Assembly (NCBI GenBank): GCA_903882745.1
Contig: CAIRYG010000011.1
Span: forward strand, 124,001-188,000
Length of the DNA stretch: 64,000 nucleotides
Reading direction: 5' to 3'
DNA from: an uncultured Gemmatimonadota bacterium
Lineage (GTDB): Bacteria > Gemmatimonadota > Gemmatimonadetes > Gemmatimonadales > Gemmatimonadaceae
In this document: positions 25,985 through 35,617 of the stretch, piece by piece
How the letters are laid out: every line of letters begins with the position of its first letter
Position numbering within the stretch: position 1 is the stretch's first letter
Position numbers and translations under genes: made by a program
Notes under the pieces: generated by a model
Database searches by the model: none
What the model was told of the DNA's origin: nothing
Seen by the model: only the letters and a program-made list of their open reading frames with translations

Positions 25985-28152
25985 TTCTTGTCGCGGCAAC
26001 GGCGGTCGTCCCACCCCAGCGTACAGGCGCGATCAAACCACTTATTCGCCTCGTCGCGGTCCTTCGTCACCTGATCACCACGATCGTACATCTCGGCGAA
26101 GCTCACACAGCCGGCGGAATCGTCATCCGCGCACGCGTTCTTGAAGAGCTCGAGCGCCTTGGCCCCGTCTTTGGTGATATCGTCGTCGCCCTTGAGCACC
26201 AGCTTCCCAAGATTCCAGCAACCGTGCGGGTTTGAGCCCGCACAGGATTTCTCGAACAAGGACGCGCCCTTCGCCCGGTCCTTGCTCACCCCGGCGCCGC
26301 GAACGAACGCTTCCCCCAGGTTGCTACAGGACTCGGCGTAGCCTTTGTCACAGGCGGTCGTGAGGAGTGCGACGGCGCGCTTTTCATCACGCGCGATTCC
26401 ATCACCGCGCATGAGCATGTCGGCCGCAAAATCGCACCCCGCGAGCTCGCCATTCTTGCACGCCTCGTCGAACTGCGTCAGGAACGACGCGCCGTCCTTC
26501 CCAGTGCGTGTAACAAACTTCACGTGCGCCGACTGCACGCAGCCACGCGTCGCGCGCGCGCCACAGGCCTTCTCAAACAACACGCCCGCAGCCGCGACAT
26601 CACGCGCGCCGCCACGTCCGGTCGCAATGAGCACGCCGAGATCCACGCAGCTGTTCATGACCGACGCATCGCAGGCCACCAGATAATGTGCCCGCGCCTC
26701 GACCAAGCTGCGATCTGCTCGTCGCCCGATCCGTTTGAGATCGCCCAGCACACTGCAGCCGATTCCGTCCTTCTTGTCGCAGGCGATTTTGAAGCTGGCG
26801 ATCGCGCGCGCCGAATCCGGCTTGCCTTCCGCGTGTAAGAACAACGCGCCGAGCTGACGGCAGCTGACCCCACGTCCTGCATCGCAGGCGCCGGGCAGAT
26901 GCGTGGCCGCCGCGGTAAAGTTCCTGAGCGCGTAGTCGATATCGCCAGCGCGTTCGCAGCCCACAATATTTTTCGCATCGCAGCCCGCGCCAAAGCGCTT
27001 CGCTGCCGCCGCGCTGTCCACCGGGACCGCGCCGCCCTCGATCAGCAAGGTGCCGGCAAGGACACAATCAGCGGCGGTGCCGCTCTCGCAGGTCTTGCCC
27101 AGCACCCCAACCGCCCAGGCCGCGTCCTTCTTCGTGTAGTCCTTCTTCACGACCATGTTGGCCATGGTGGAGCAGCTTTTGAGGTCGTTCAGATCGCAGG
27201 CGCGCACCAGCGCGTCGCCGCCCCGGACCATGTCCTTGGGTAACCGTTTATCGTTGGTCAGCGCCTCGCCCAGCTTGCTGCAACTTTCCGCGTGGCCGTC
27301 TTTGCAGGCCTTCTCGCGCATCGTGGTCCAGCGATCGATGTCGGCGGCGGTGAGTTCGCTTTTCTCGATCGCGTCGGCAGCCTTTGCACAGCCGGCCATC
27401 GCGCCAAAATCACAGGCCTGCGCGTACATCTTGCCCGCGCGCACCGGATCACCGGGCACGCCACGGCCGGCCTCGAATCCCTTCCCCAAGCGCAAGCAGA
27501 ACTTGGCGATATTGCGCTCGCACTGTACGGCCATGAGGCGCGCGGCATTCACGATGTCGACGGTGTCCTTGCTCGCATCGTAGAGATCAATGCTCTTATC
27601 GCATGCGCCTTCGATTCCACTCGAGCAGGCCATCAGATAGAGCTCGGCGGAGCGATGCTTGTCCTGCGGCGCGTAGATGCCTTCCTCGTACTTTGCCGCG
27701 GCGCTGTCGCAGGCCGCTGCTGCACCGGCGGTGCAGGCCTGCTCCAACTCGCGCACCTTTGGCGTCACCTTGCTGTCGTCCAGCAGGCTCACGAGCGTCG
27801 TGGTCTTGAGCTTCTCGACGCACGAGCCCTTGATCTTGGCGATCAGGTCATCCTTTGCGCCTGCGGCGCTCAGGGTTTTTTCATCGGCCGGCGTCAGCGC
27901 GGCTGCGAGACAGTTCTGTTCAACTTTGTCGAGAATCAGGACGGCAGCCTGCTTGCCGCGCACCAATGCCTCGATCTCGGCGACCGTCATAGCCTTCTTG
28001 GCCGCGCCTGCAGGGTTCGCGCCGGCTGCGCCGCCGGCTCCCTGCGCGACGAGCTGCGTTGTCGAAGCGCTTGTCGCGAATACAATCGCCGTGAGGGCGA
28101 TGCGACGCAGTACAGTGAAAGAACATTGCATCGGATTTATACGGCTCAACAT
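25981..28152 (-). CDS. Secreted cysteine-rich Sel1-repeat (HcpA-like) protein
   Basis: Large secreted solenoid (723 aa). The signal peptide (about 16-37) has VLRRIALTAIVFATSAS. The remainder is Sel1-like alpha/alpha repeats of about 36 residues. Most repeats carry a C-x7-C pair, for example ACDFGAMAGC, ACKDGHAESC, ACDKKDGIGC, ACDKGYAESC and ACADDDSAGC; I count 17 such pairs. In Helicobacter cysteine-rich proteins this pair forms one disulfide per repeat, which fits a periplasmic or surface location. ATG 28152 has GGGGTG about 6 nt upstream; a later ATG at 28131 is possible. Such solenoids bind proteins or peptidoglycan; the partner here is unknown. Confidence 0.85.
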   Translation of the reverse strand: MLSRINPMQCSFTVLRRIALTAIVFATSASTTQLVAQGAGGAAGANPAGAAKKAMTVAEIEALVRGKQAAVLILDKVEQNCLAAALTPADEKTLSAAGAKDDLIAKIKGSCVEKLKTTTLVSLLDDSKVTPKVRELEQACTAGAAAACDSAAAKYEEGIYAPQDKHRSAELYLMACSSGIEGACDKSIDLYDASKDTVDIVNAARLMAVQCERNIAKFCLRLGKGFEAGRGVPGDPVRAGKMYAQACDFGAMAGCAKAADAIEKSELTAADIDRWTTMREKACKDGHAESCSKLGEALTNDKRLPKDMVRGGDALVRACDLNDLKSCSTMANMVVKKDYTKKDAAWAVGVLGKTCESGTAADCVLAGTLLIEGGAVPVDSAAAAKRFGAGCDAKNIVGCERAGDIDYALRNFTAAATHLPGACDAGRGVSCRQLGALFLHAEGKPDSARAIASFKIACDKKDGIGCSVLGDLKRIGRRADRSLVEARAHYLVACDASVMNSCVDLGVLIATGRGGARDVAAAGVLFEKACGARATRGCVQSAHVKFVTRTGKDGASFLTQFDEACKNGELAGCDFAADMLMRGDGIARDEKRAVALLTTACDKGYAESCSNLGEAFVRGAGVSKDRAKGASLFEKSCAGSNPHGCWNLGKLVLKGDDDITKDGAKALELFKNACADDDSAGCVSFAEMYDRGDQVTKDRDEANKWFDRACTLGWDDRRCRDKK

Positions 28153-28241
28153 GGTTTCACCCCGACAGCTTTCAATGGACCGCTGCGGATTGCTAGCGCG
28201 GGGCAATCGCCAGAACGCGCTAACCTGTTCCTGCTCAATGG

Positions 28242-28270
28242 ATTGTAGCGCGACTAAGACCGCCGTGCAA
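28242..28270 (-). promoter_or_regulatory. Candidate sigma-70-type promoter for the Sel1 gene
   Basis: TTGCAC and TACAAT are separated by 17 nt on the minus strand, giving a start near 28235 and a leader of about 80 nt. The -10 matches consensus at 5 of 6, the -35 at 3 of 6. Confidence 0.45.
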
Positions 28271-28290
28271 GCACCCGCGGGTTCCAGTGC

Positions 28291-29565
28291 TTAGTGGCCG
28301 CTCGCTGGGGCCGATCGCGGTCCGCTCGGGCGCTCGAGCTCAGCCTGCGCCAGACGCTGCACGCGCTGGAACGGATCGAGGTCGGCTCGCGCCAACGGAA
28401 CCCCCGCCGCGCGGCTCAGCGCCCCGCGCGGATCGCGCTGCACCCCACCAACGAGCACCTCGAAATGCAGGTGCGGGGCGGTCGCGAGTCCCGTCATGCC
28501 GACGTACCCGATTGTGCTCCCCATGGAGACACGGCTCCCCGCTCGTACCCCACTGGCAAAGCCCCGTAAATGCCCATACCGCGTCACAAACCCGTTCGGG
28601 TGGCGGACGTCCAGCACGTTGCCGTAGCCGCTCTTGGTGCCCGAAAAGATGACCACGCCGTCGCCAATCGAGCGTACGGGGGTGCCTGAGGCGGCGGAGT
28701 AGTCGGTGCCCTTATGGGCCCGCCACTCGCCGAGGATCGGATGCTTTCGCATGCCAAAGACGCTGGAGATCCGACGAAAGCTCAGCGGGGCGCGCAAGAA
28801 CTGCGCGCGGAGTGAGCGCCCGTCTTGATCAAAGTATTCGGGCTTGGCGGCGCTCCGGGGTTTGAAGCGCACGGCTTGCAGCTCGCGTCCGCTCCGTTCC
28901 ACGCCAGCGGCAATGATGGTGCCGACTTTTGTTCTGCCCGAGGGGAGGCGCGAGCGCTCGACCACAACGCGTACGCGATCGCCGTCTTGCAGTTCGCGGC
29001 TCATATCGAGCCGGTACTCGTAGATATCGGCGATGGTCCAGGCCAGCTCCGCACGGGCGCCTTTGGAGAGGAGCGCACTGGCCCCCTCATCGAGCGCGTC
29101 GTAGAGCGTGCGGTGGATGACCGCGTGGACGATAATCGTATCCGTCGCCCAGGGGGTCTTCTCTTCCTTCGCAACCCATCGCTCGCCATCGCGCGTCAGA
29201 TGCAGCGCATTGTCGGGCGAGAGTTGGAAGACAATATCCGTGGGCGGGCCCTCGGTGCGTCCACTGTCGCCGTCCACGCGAACTTCCATGCCCGCAGGCG
29301 CTCGGCGGTCGTTCAGCCGACCCGCGGCGCGGAGTGCGCTGGTCACTTCGTCGGGATCGAGCCCAGCGCGCGCCAGGAGTGTCGCGAGCGATTCGCCGCG
29401 GGCCAGCGTGTCCTTGCGGCTCCACAGCTTGGGGATCCGAATGTTCCCGAGACGTTCGCCAGGGGCGCGGAGCTCCGGCGGATTAAGACGAAGCGCGGCG
29501 GCAGCCCCGAGGGCCACCGCCGCCACGATGCCAAGCGCGATTACCTGCGCACGGCGATTGGTCAA
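28291..29565 (-). CDS. M23-family (LytM) peptidoglycan endopeptidase or activator
   Basis: Membrane-anchored or secreted metallopeptidase-fold protein (424 aa). One N-terminal helix ([18 protein letters not shown]) is followed by an opioid-growth-factor/LysM-like region (residues 50-250). The M23 domain (about 265-370) keeps zinc ligands: [14 protein letters not shown] (H..D) and [13 protein letters not shown] (HxH). [11 protein letters not shown] and RYGHLRGFA are also conserved, so it is probably active, cutting peptide cross-links. The start TTG at 29565 overlaps the ftsZ stop by 4 nt (TTGA), coupling a cell-wall hydrolase directly to the division tubulin. Confidence 0.9.
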   Translation of the reverse strand: MTNRRAQVIALGIVAAVALGAAAALRLNPPELRAPGERLGNIRIPKLWSRKDTLARGESLATLLARAGLDPDEVTSALRAAGRLNDRRAPAGMEVRVDGDSGRTEGPPTDIVFQLSPDNALHLTRDGERWVAKEEKTPWATDTIIVHAVIHRTLYDALDEGASALLSKGARAELAWTIADIYEYRLDMSRELQDGDRVRVVVERSRLPSGRTKVGTIIAAGVERSGRELQAVRFKPRSAAKPEYFDQDGRSLRAQFLRAPLSFRRISSVFGMRKHPILGEWRAHKGTDYSAASGTPVRSIGDGVVIFSGTKSGYGNVLDVRHPNGFVTRYGHLRGFASGVRAGSRVSMGSTIGYVGMTGLATAPHLHFEVLVGGVQRDPRGALSRAAGVPLARADLDPFQRVQRLAQAELERPSGPRSAPASGH

Positions 29566-30797
29566 TCCATCTGCCGCCGGATAAAGGTCGGGATCTCGAG
29601 ATCGTCGAGGTCCGCGGACTGACGCGGCGCTGGCATTGGCGTGGGGCGGCGTGCCGGCATCGCGTTCCCCGGTGCGGGAGCGCTCGCAGTACCCGACGAC
29701 TGTGCGCCGGCCGTGTACGCGCCACCAATCACCACCGGACGGGAGCGTGGACCATCGATCGGAATCACGGGGGTGCCAACCGGCCCGACGTGACGGCCAG
29801 TGCCAGAGGCACCCGAGCTGCCGATAACGCCGTTCACGGCTTTGCCGAAACCCGTCGCGACAACTGTGACGCGAATCTCACCCGTCATCGACGGTTCCTT
29901 GACCGAGCCGAAGATCATTTCGGCGTCTTCACCCACGGCATCGTGAATGATCTCCGCGACCTGGGTAACGTCACCCAAGGTGAGATCATCGCCGCCAGTA
30001 ACATTGATCAGCACGCCGCGCGCACCGGCGATCGAGACATTGTCGAGGAGCGGGCTGCTGATCGCCATCTGGGCGGCATCCATCGCGCGGTTCTCACCGC
30101 GACCAATGCCCGTGCCCATGAGTGCGGCGCCGCCGTCCTTCATCACCGTCTTCACGTCGGCAAAGTCGACGTTGATCTGTCCGATGCCCGAAATGATCGC
30201 GGAAATTCCACTCGTCGCGTGCAGCAACACTTCGTCGGCCTTTTTGAGTGCGTCCTGGAAGGGGATCCCCTTCCCGACGACGGCCAAGAGACGTTCGTTG
30301 GGCACCACGATCATGGTGTCGACATACTTCGCCATTTCGGCGATCCCTTCGTCGGCCTGCCGCATGCGCTTGCGACCTTCAAACAAGAAGGGCTTGGTGA
30401 CGATGCCTACCGTCAGTGCGCCCGACTCACGCGCCAGCTCACACACCACGGGAGCGGCGCCCGTTCCTGTGCCACCACCCATGCCGCAGGTGACGAACAC
30501 GAGATCGGCGTTGCCAATCACGCGGGCCACTTCATCACGATTTTCTTCGATCGCTTGCCGACCGATCTCGGGACGCGCACCAGCGCCGAGCCCTCGGGTC
30601 AGCTTCTTGCCGATCTGGATTTTGACGTCGCTCTTCGCGGAGATCAGGGCCTGCGCGTCGGTGTTCACCGAAATGAACTCCACACCCGCGAGGCATTCCT
30701 CGATCATTCGGTTGACAGCGTTGCCACCACCACCGCCGACCCCGATGACCTTCATCTTGGCGGCTTGCGGGGCGTCCTCGAATTCGAAGGTGCTCAT
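29562..30797 (-). CDS. ftsZ: Cell division protein FtsZ
   Basis: Tubulin-like GTPase (411 aa) forming the division ring. [16 protein letters not shown] opens the nucleotide-binding domain, the tubulin signature is [14 protein letters not shown], and the T7 loop holds [12 protein letters not shown] flexible Pro/Ala linker (about 325-395) leads to the canonical C-terminal peptide [13 protein letters not shown] that binds FtsA. ATG 30797 is chosen over GTG 30821, which adds eight unconserved residues. An intrinsic terminator lies between ftsA and ftsZ, so ftsZ probably has its own promoter in the 110 nt upstream; TATATT at 30867-30872 is a possible -10. Confidence 0.98.
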   Translation of the reverse strand: MSTFEFEDAPQAAKMKVIGVGGGGGNAVNRMIEECLAGVEFISVNTDAQALISAKSDVKIQIGKKLTRGLGAGARPEIGRQAIEENRDEVARVIGNADLVFVTCGMGGGTGTGAAPVVCELARESGALTVGIVTKPFLFEGRKRMRQADEGIAEMAKYVDTMIVVPNERLLAVVGKGIPFQDALKKADEVLLHATSGISAIISGIGQINVDFADVKTVMKDGGAALMGTGIGRGENRAMDAAQMAISSPLLDNVSIAGARGVLINVTGGDDLTLGDVTQVAEIIHDAVGEDAEMIFGSVKEPSMTGEIRVTVVATGFGKAVNGVIGSSGASGTGRHVGPVGTPVIPIDGPRSRPVVIGGAYTAGAQSSGTASAPAPGNAMPARRPTPMPAPRQSADLDDLEIPTFIRRQMD

Positions 30798-30909
30798 ACG
30801 CGTCGGGGCTCCGAGTGTCACGATTTGATTCGGTTCGATCAGTCCGGTGACTGACCATCAGGCGGAAATATATGCGCGCGATGTTTGTGCGCTACAGGTA
30901 ATAGACGAG

Positions 30910-30946
30910 CCAAATGCAAAAGCGGCACAGTCTTAGACTGTGCCGC
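30910..30946 (-). terminator. Intrinsic terminator between ftsA and ftsZ
   Basis: A perfect 11-bp stem (GCGGCACAGTC, loop TAA on the minus strand) is followed on that strand by TTTTGCATTTG. It lies 61 nt after the ftsA stop and 113 nt before the ftsZ start. The plus strand has no T-run after the hairpin, so it acts in the ftsA-to-ftsZ direction. Confidence 0.8.
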
Positions 30947-31007
30947 GTTGTCCACATTTACACGGGAATAGCAACTCTGTGATGCATACTTTCGATTCAG
31001 TTGTGAC

Positions 31008-32273
31008 CTAAAAGAAATCTTGCAGCCAGACCTTCAGCTTTTGCCCGATCCCATCCATGCTCGGGACGGCGCCCGACATGCTGAGGCGCTTGCCCTTCCC
31101 GCCGGCTCCGCTCATCGCCATGCGATGCGCGCCGTACTCGACGAGCCCGACTGCTGTGGAGAAGCGCGGCGCGTGGACCTTGTCGGCTAGGCCGCCCAAG
31201 AACTCCCCTGGTGCACCGAGCCGCGCACCGGTTCCAAAAATGTCCGACGCGAGCTCTGAGGTGCCTGGCTGGCCTGCAGCGCCACCGGTGACCACGACGC
31301 CCGCCGCCAACTTCTTGATAAAGCCAGCCTGCTCCACGTCGCGCACCACGAGCTCAAAGATCTCCGCGGTCCGCTGATGAATGATGTGCGCCATCAGCTC
31401 ACGTGGGATCTGCCGGTCGCCCTGCGCAACCGTGCTTGGCAACTTGATCACTTCGCTGTGGTCCACCATCGGCTCATAGGCGCAGCCGTACAGCTCCTTC
31501 AACCGCTCGGCATCGGCCTGCGTGACCCCAAGGCCGTGGACGATGTCGCTGGTGACGTTATTTCCGCCGTAGTTGATCGTGCCGAGGTGACGAATCTTCC
31601 CCTCGTGGAACACGGCCACGTCGGTGGTGCCAGCCCCCATCTCGACCAGGCAGACGCCAAGCTCTTTCTCGTCTTCGGTGAGAACACTGAGTGCGGCCGC
31701 CAGCGGCTCGAGCACGAGTTCGCCGACCTTGTATCCGCTCTTCTCCACCGCTTTGCGCAGGTTCATGGCCGGGCTGCTGCCGATCGTGACCAGGTACATC
31801 TCGGTCTCGAGGCGCGTGCCGATCATGCCTAAGGGATCGCGGATGCCGACGTTCTTGTCGACAGTGTATTCCTGCGGGATTGCGTGGATCAGCTCGCGGT
31901 CCTGCGGAATAGCCTGGGCACGAGCGACGGCGTTGGCGCGCTCGATGTCCGCTTTGCTGATCTCGCTTCCCGTGACGCTCGCGATCCCCTTGGAGGTCAT
32001 GGCCTGCACATGCTCACCGGCGATTCCGGCGTACAGCGTCTGCACCTTCGCCCCCGCCATCTGCTCGGCTTCTTGCAGCGCCTTGGTAATGGAGCGGGTG
32101 GTCTCGTCGATATCGGCAACGACGCCACGGCGAAGGCCGGTGGTGCGTGCTTGACCGATGCCGAGGATGTTGATGGTCGGATGCTTTGGGAAATCGCCAA
32201 CGACCTCCGCGATGATCGCGGTGGTCTTGGCACTTCCGATGTCGAGGCCGGCTACGAGTCGCTCTACATTCAT
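31008..32273 (-). CDS. ftsA: Cell division protein FtsA
   Basis: Actin-like ATPase (421 aa) that tethers FtsZ to the membrane. VAGLDIGSAKTTAIIAEV is phosphate-1, VEMGAGTTDVAVF phosphate-2, and VVTGGAAGQPG the adenosine motif. The SHS2 (1C) domain occupies about 90-170. The C-terminus KLKVWLQDFF is the amphipathic membrane-targeting helix. ATG 32273 overlaps the ftsQ stop by 4 nt (ATGA). A terminator follows before ftsZ. Confidence 0.97.
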   Translation of the reverse strand: MNVERLVAGLDIGSAKTTAIIAEVVGDFPKHPTINILGIGQARTTGLRRGVVADIDETTRSITKALQEAEQMAGAKVQTLYAGIAGEHVQAMTSKGIASVTGSEISKADIERANAVARAQAIPQDRELIHAIPQEYTVDKNVGIRDPLGMIGTRLETEMYLVTIGSSPAMNLRKAVEKSGYKVGELVLEPLAAALSVLTEDEKELGVCLVEMGAGTTDVAVFHEGKIRHLGTINYGGNNVTSDIVHGLGVTQADAERLKELYGCAYEPMVDHSEVIKLPSTVAQGDRQIPRELMAHIIHQRTAEIFELVVRDVEQAGFIKKLAAGVVVTGGAAGQPGTSELASDIFGTGARLGAPGEFLGGLADKVHAPRFSTAVGLVEYGAHRMAMSGAGGKGKRLSMSGAVPSMDGIGQKLKVWLQDFF

Positions 32274-33094
32274 GGCAGTCTTGCGATCACTTGGTCGCGA
32301 TAACGCAGGTCGAGTTCTGTGGCACGTTGATTTCGATTGATCAGGTCCTGCTCCACCGGGATCACATCTGTGAGACGCTGGGCCGTCACGCCAGAAGCCG
32401 CAAGGATTGCAAAGGTGCCGCTCTCGTTCAGCCGAACCAGCAGATCGCCCCGCGGCAAACGACGAATCTCTCCGACTCTCGCATAGAACCCCGGCGCGAG
32501 GTCGCGCAAATCACCGAGTAACGCGAGCGCGGCAAAGTCGCGAGACGCAAGCACCGGCAAATCCATGTCAGCGGTGGCGGGGTCTACGGGGAGCGAGCGC
32601 CCCGCCGCATCGACCGGCACCAACCCCGACGCTGCCGGCACAAGGGCCACCGGCAAGTTCTCGGTAATCCGAACAACGAACGTTCCCGGCAGCCGCCGTG
32701 TGATGTGCACCTCGCGCACCGACGGATGGAGCCGAACCCGTTTTTCAAAGAGTTCCACGTCGTCAAACACCGACGCGGTGCTGTCCACCCTCAATCGCGA
32801 AACGATTTGGTCGGGACTGACGTAACGAGTCCCCTCGATCTCCACACGCCGCACGCGGAAGAAGTCGAGACGACGCAAGCCGGCCCGTCCCCACCAGGGG
32901 GCACTGCCGAGCGCGATGACGCCACACAGGATCAGCACGGCCCTGAGGCGCCGCTTCCACCGCGGGCGCTCTGAAGCACCGCTTGGCCGATTGCCCGCCG
33001 TGGGGCCAGTGCCCGCCGTCGCGCGGCCGCGGCCGCGGCCCGTCGGCGCCGGCTCTGGCAGTGTGTCGAAGTCGTCGAACGCGTCGTCGGCCAT
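32270..33094 (-). CDS. ftsQ: Cell division protein FtsQ/DivIB
   Basis: Bitopic division protein (274 aa). The disordered acidic/Pro-Gly cytoplasmic tail (1-45) leads to one transmembrane segment (RAVLILCGVIALGSAPWW). The periplasmic POTRA domain begins at FFRVRRVEIEGTRYVSPDQI, with FVVRITENLPVALVP and the FtsQ beta domain after it. It scaffolds FtsL and FtsB for septal synthesis. ATG 33094 lies 7 nt after the murC stop; the open frame to 33226 overlaps murC and is rejected. Confidence 0.93.
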   Translation of the reverse strand: MADDAFDDFDTLPEPAPTGRGRGRATAGTGPTAGNRPSGASERPRWKRRLRAVLILCGVIALGSAPWWGRAGLRRLDFFRVRRVEIEGTRYVSPDQIVSRLRVDSTASVFDDVELFEKRVRLHPSVREVHITRRLPGTFVVRITENLPVALVPAASGLVPVDAAGRSLPVDPATADMDLPVLASRDFAALALLGDLRDLAPGFYARVGEIRRLPRGDLLVRLNESGTFAILAASGVTAQRLTDVIPVEQDLINRNQRATELDLRYRDQVIARLP

Positions 33095-33101
33095 TGCCGA
33101 A

Positions 33102-34487
33102 TCAGGTGGCGCGAAGGAGGGCCAGCAGCGCGGGCCCCGCTTTTGTGATGTCGCCGGCTCCGATCGTGATGATGACATCACCCGCACGCGCGTCGGCAGC
33201 GACGGCCGCGGGAACGTCAGCACCACTCCCCTGCCAGTACGGCGCTCGACCGGCGCGCGTCATGGCGTCGGCAATGAGTGCGCTCGTCACGCCCTCAATG
33301 GGCTGTTCGCGGGCGGGATAGATCGCGGTCAGGTACGTGGCATCCGCCTCAGCGAGCGCCGCGCCAAACTCGGCGGCGAAATCGCGCGTGCGGCTGAACA
33401 GGTGCGGCTGGAACGCCGCAACGAGCCGGCGCCCTGGGAAGCTGGCCCGAGCGGCACTCAAGGTGGCCGCAATCTCGGTTGGATGGTGGGCGTAGTCGTC
33501 CACGACCGTCACGCCATTCGCCTCACCCAGGCGCTGGAAGCGGCGTTCCGCCCCGACCACCCGCTCGAGTCCACGCGCCATCTGCTCGACTTTCATCCCC
33601 CAAGTGCCCAACCCCACCGCGATCGCCGCGAGCGAGTTCCGCACATTGTGGAGGCCCGGCACGAGGAGGGTCACCGGCCCCAGTGGCTTGCCGTCATAGA
33701 CGACGTCGTATGTGGTGGTGCGCTCTGTCATCCGAATATTACGCGCCACGAGTCGCGCGTCGGCGCTCACGCCGTCAATGCCGTACCGCACGACTTCCGA
33801 CGAGGACGGCGTACGGAGCGCGTTCGCGTTGGCATCGTCGGCGCAGAGGACAATCCAGCGCGCGCCGCGCGTGAACTGCGTAAAGGCGCCGCGGATATCA
33901 TCGAGATCTTTGTAGATATCGAGGTGGTCGGCTTCGAGGTTCGTGACCACCGCGACGTCGCAGTCGAGGGCGAGGAACGATCGGTCGTACTCGTCTGCTT
34001 CCACGACGAACACCGCGTCGGCCCCCTCGGAGAGGTTGCCGTTCCAGGCGGCAACACGGGCGCCGACCACGCCAGTCGCATCGAGCCCTGCCCCCTTGAG
34101 TGCTTCGGTGGTCATCACCGTCGTCGTGGTCTTGCCGTGCGTTCCGGCAATCCCCACGAGCTGTCCACCAGCGGTCGCCTCTGCCAGTGCCTCCGCGCGA
34201 CGAATCACCGGGACCCCTGCGGCGCGCGCGGCTTCAACCTCTGGGTGCGTCTTGGGGATAGCGCTCGACACAACCAGGGCGCGATGCGTTCCGATGTGCG
34301 CCGCATCGTGCCCGCTTGTCACGGCAATGCCGAGGCGCTCGAGATCGCCGACACCGTCGGCGCGCTGATCGCAGCCGGTGACCGTCGCGCCGCGGCGGGC
34401 GCACAGTTCAGCGAGCGCGCTCATACCAGCGCCAGCGATTCCCATGAAGTGAATGGGACGCGAATCAGCAGAATCGAGCAATGGCAT
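33102..34487 (-). CDS. murC: UDP-N-acetylmuramate--L-alanine ligase
   Basis: Mur ligase (461 aa) adding L-alanine to UDP-MurNAc. The N-terminal Rossmann fold begins IHFMGIAGAGMSALA, the ATP loop is IAGTHGKTTTTVM and the central domain has EADEYDRSFL, with DDYAHHPTEIAATL in the C-terminal domain. GMSALAE and the THGKT variant mark MurC rather than MurD-F. It lies 2 nt after murG and 7 nt before ftsQ. No fused or adjacent D-Ala ligase or MurB is seen. Confidence 0.97.
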   Translation of the reverse strand: MPLLDSADSRPIHFMGIAGAGMSALAELCARRGATVTGCDQRADGVGDLERLGIAVTSGHDAAHIGTHRALVVSSAIPKTHPEVEAARAAGVPVIRRAEALAEATAGGQLVGIAGTHGKTTTTVMTTEALKGAGLDATGVVGARVAAWNGNLSEGADAVFVVEADEYDRSFLALDCDVAVVTNLEADHLDIYKDLDDIRGAFTQFTRGARWIVLCADDANANALRTPSSSEVVRYGIDGVSADARLVARNIRMTERTTTYDVVYDGKPLGPVTLLVPGLHNVRNSLAAIAVGLGTWGMKVEQMARGLERVVGAERRFQRLGEANGVTVVDDYAHHPTEIAATLSAARASFPGRRLVAAFQPHLFSRTRDFAAEFGAALAEADATYLTAIYPAREQPIEGVTSALIADAMTRAGRAPYWQGSGADVPAAVAADARAGDVIITIGAGDITKAGPALLALLRAT

Positions 34488-34489
34488 GG

Positions 34490-35611
34490 TCAGCGGGTCG
34501 GTGTGCGGACGGGGCGTTCGAGCAGGCGCAACAGATGCTGCGCAATTTCATCCGCTGCATGCGGGCGCGCGCGCGTCAGCGCACCGGCAGTCAGGGCCGA
34601 GAGTCTCGCCGCGTCGCCGAAGAGTTGGCGCATCACGGCGTCGAGTCGCTCGGCGCTCAGTTCGCGCTGCGGCAGATGGATCGCGGCCCCTGCACTCTCG
34701 AGCGCCAGGGCATTGGACGTTTGGTGATCGTTGGCGGCCGTGGGAAGGGGGCAGATTACCATTGGGAGGCCCCAGGCGCAGAGCTCTGAGGTCCCCATCA
34801 TACCGCCTCGCACAAAGGCGACGTCGCTCGCCGCGTACGCATCGCCGATTGGCGAGAGATACGGCACGACACGTACATCTGCTCGGTCGTACTGTTTGAA
34901 CGCATCGTACTGCCCCTTGCCCGTTGCCCAGAGCACGCACAGATCGCGCGGCAGCCCGCGGTCAATCCAGGCCGCCACCGTCTGGTTGATTGCGCGTGCG
35001 CCCTGACTTCCGCCGAAGACGAGCAGCACACGACTCGACGCTGGAAATCCCCATCGCGCCTTCGCGGCCGTTTTGTCTGGTCGAATATCCGGCGGCGGTT
35101 CAATTGGATTCCCGGTCACATGGAACCGCGTCCCGACGTGCGGGAGATACGCCTCGGCCTCGGGGAAGCCGAGGTACGCTTCTCTCGACATCCTGGTAAA
35201 CCAGCGAGCGGTCATCCCCGGATGGCTGTCGCCGATGTGCTGCGCGATGGGCACGCGTTGCACAAAGGCCCATGCGAGCGCCATGCCGCTGGCATAGCCG
35301 CCGGTGCCAACGACGAGCGGAGGCTGCAGCCGAGCGCCGAGCTTGGTCATGGAGATCCACGCCGACGCAGCACCGCGAAGCGTCTTCCAGTTTTCCCAAA
35401 CATTGGGGCGGTACAGCGGATGCAGATCGAGAAGGGTGTGCTCAAACTCCGTGTGCGGGAGCACATCGCGCTCGATGCCACGGCGTGCCCCGACAAAGTA
35501 CGGCGTGACGGAGGGGTCGCGCCGGACGAGCGCACGCGCGATGGCGAGCCCCGGGTAGAGGTGCCCCCCGGTCCCGCCGCCGGCGAAGATGACGTGCAGC
35601 GTGTCGGTCAC
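34490..35611 (-). CDS. murG: Undecaprenyl-PP-MurNAc-pentapeptide GlcNAc transferase
   Basis: GT28 glycosyltransferase (373 aa) making lipid II from lipid I at the inner face of the membrane. FAGGGTGGHLYPGLAIA is the first glycine loop and LLVFGGSQGARAINQTV the second. The usual HEQN is replaced by QHIGDSHPG, and the UDP-GlcNAc loop reads FVRGGMMGTSELCAWGLP, keeping the conserved glutamate but not the usual (S/T)RxGA. The tail NDHQTSNALALE is normal. Position in the cluster leaves little doubt about function. The start is GTG at 35611. Confidence 0.93.
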   Translation of the reverse strand: MTDTLHVIFAGGGTGGHLYPGLAIARALVRRDPSVTPYFVGARRGIERDVLPHTEFEHTLLDLHPLYRPNVWENWKTLRGAASAWISMTKLGARLQPPLVVGTGGYASGMALAWAFVQRVPIAQHIGDSHPGMTARWFTRMSREAYLGFPEAEAYLPHVGTRFHVTGNPIEPPPDIRPDKTAAKARWGFPASSRVLLVFGGSQGARAINQTVAAWIDRGLPRDLCVLWATGKGQYDAFKQYDRADVRVVPYLSPIGDAYAASDVAFVRGGMMGTSELCAWGLPMVICPLPTAANDHQTSNALALESAGAAIHLPQRELSAERLDAVMRQLFGDAARLSALTAGALTRARPHAADEIAQHLLRLLERPVRTPTR

Positions 35612-35617
35612 GCGCGG

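Noticed and set aside
32916-34727. 603-codon plus-strand frame
   Set aside because: Antisense to murC; no protein-like features.
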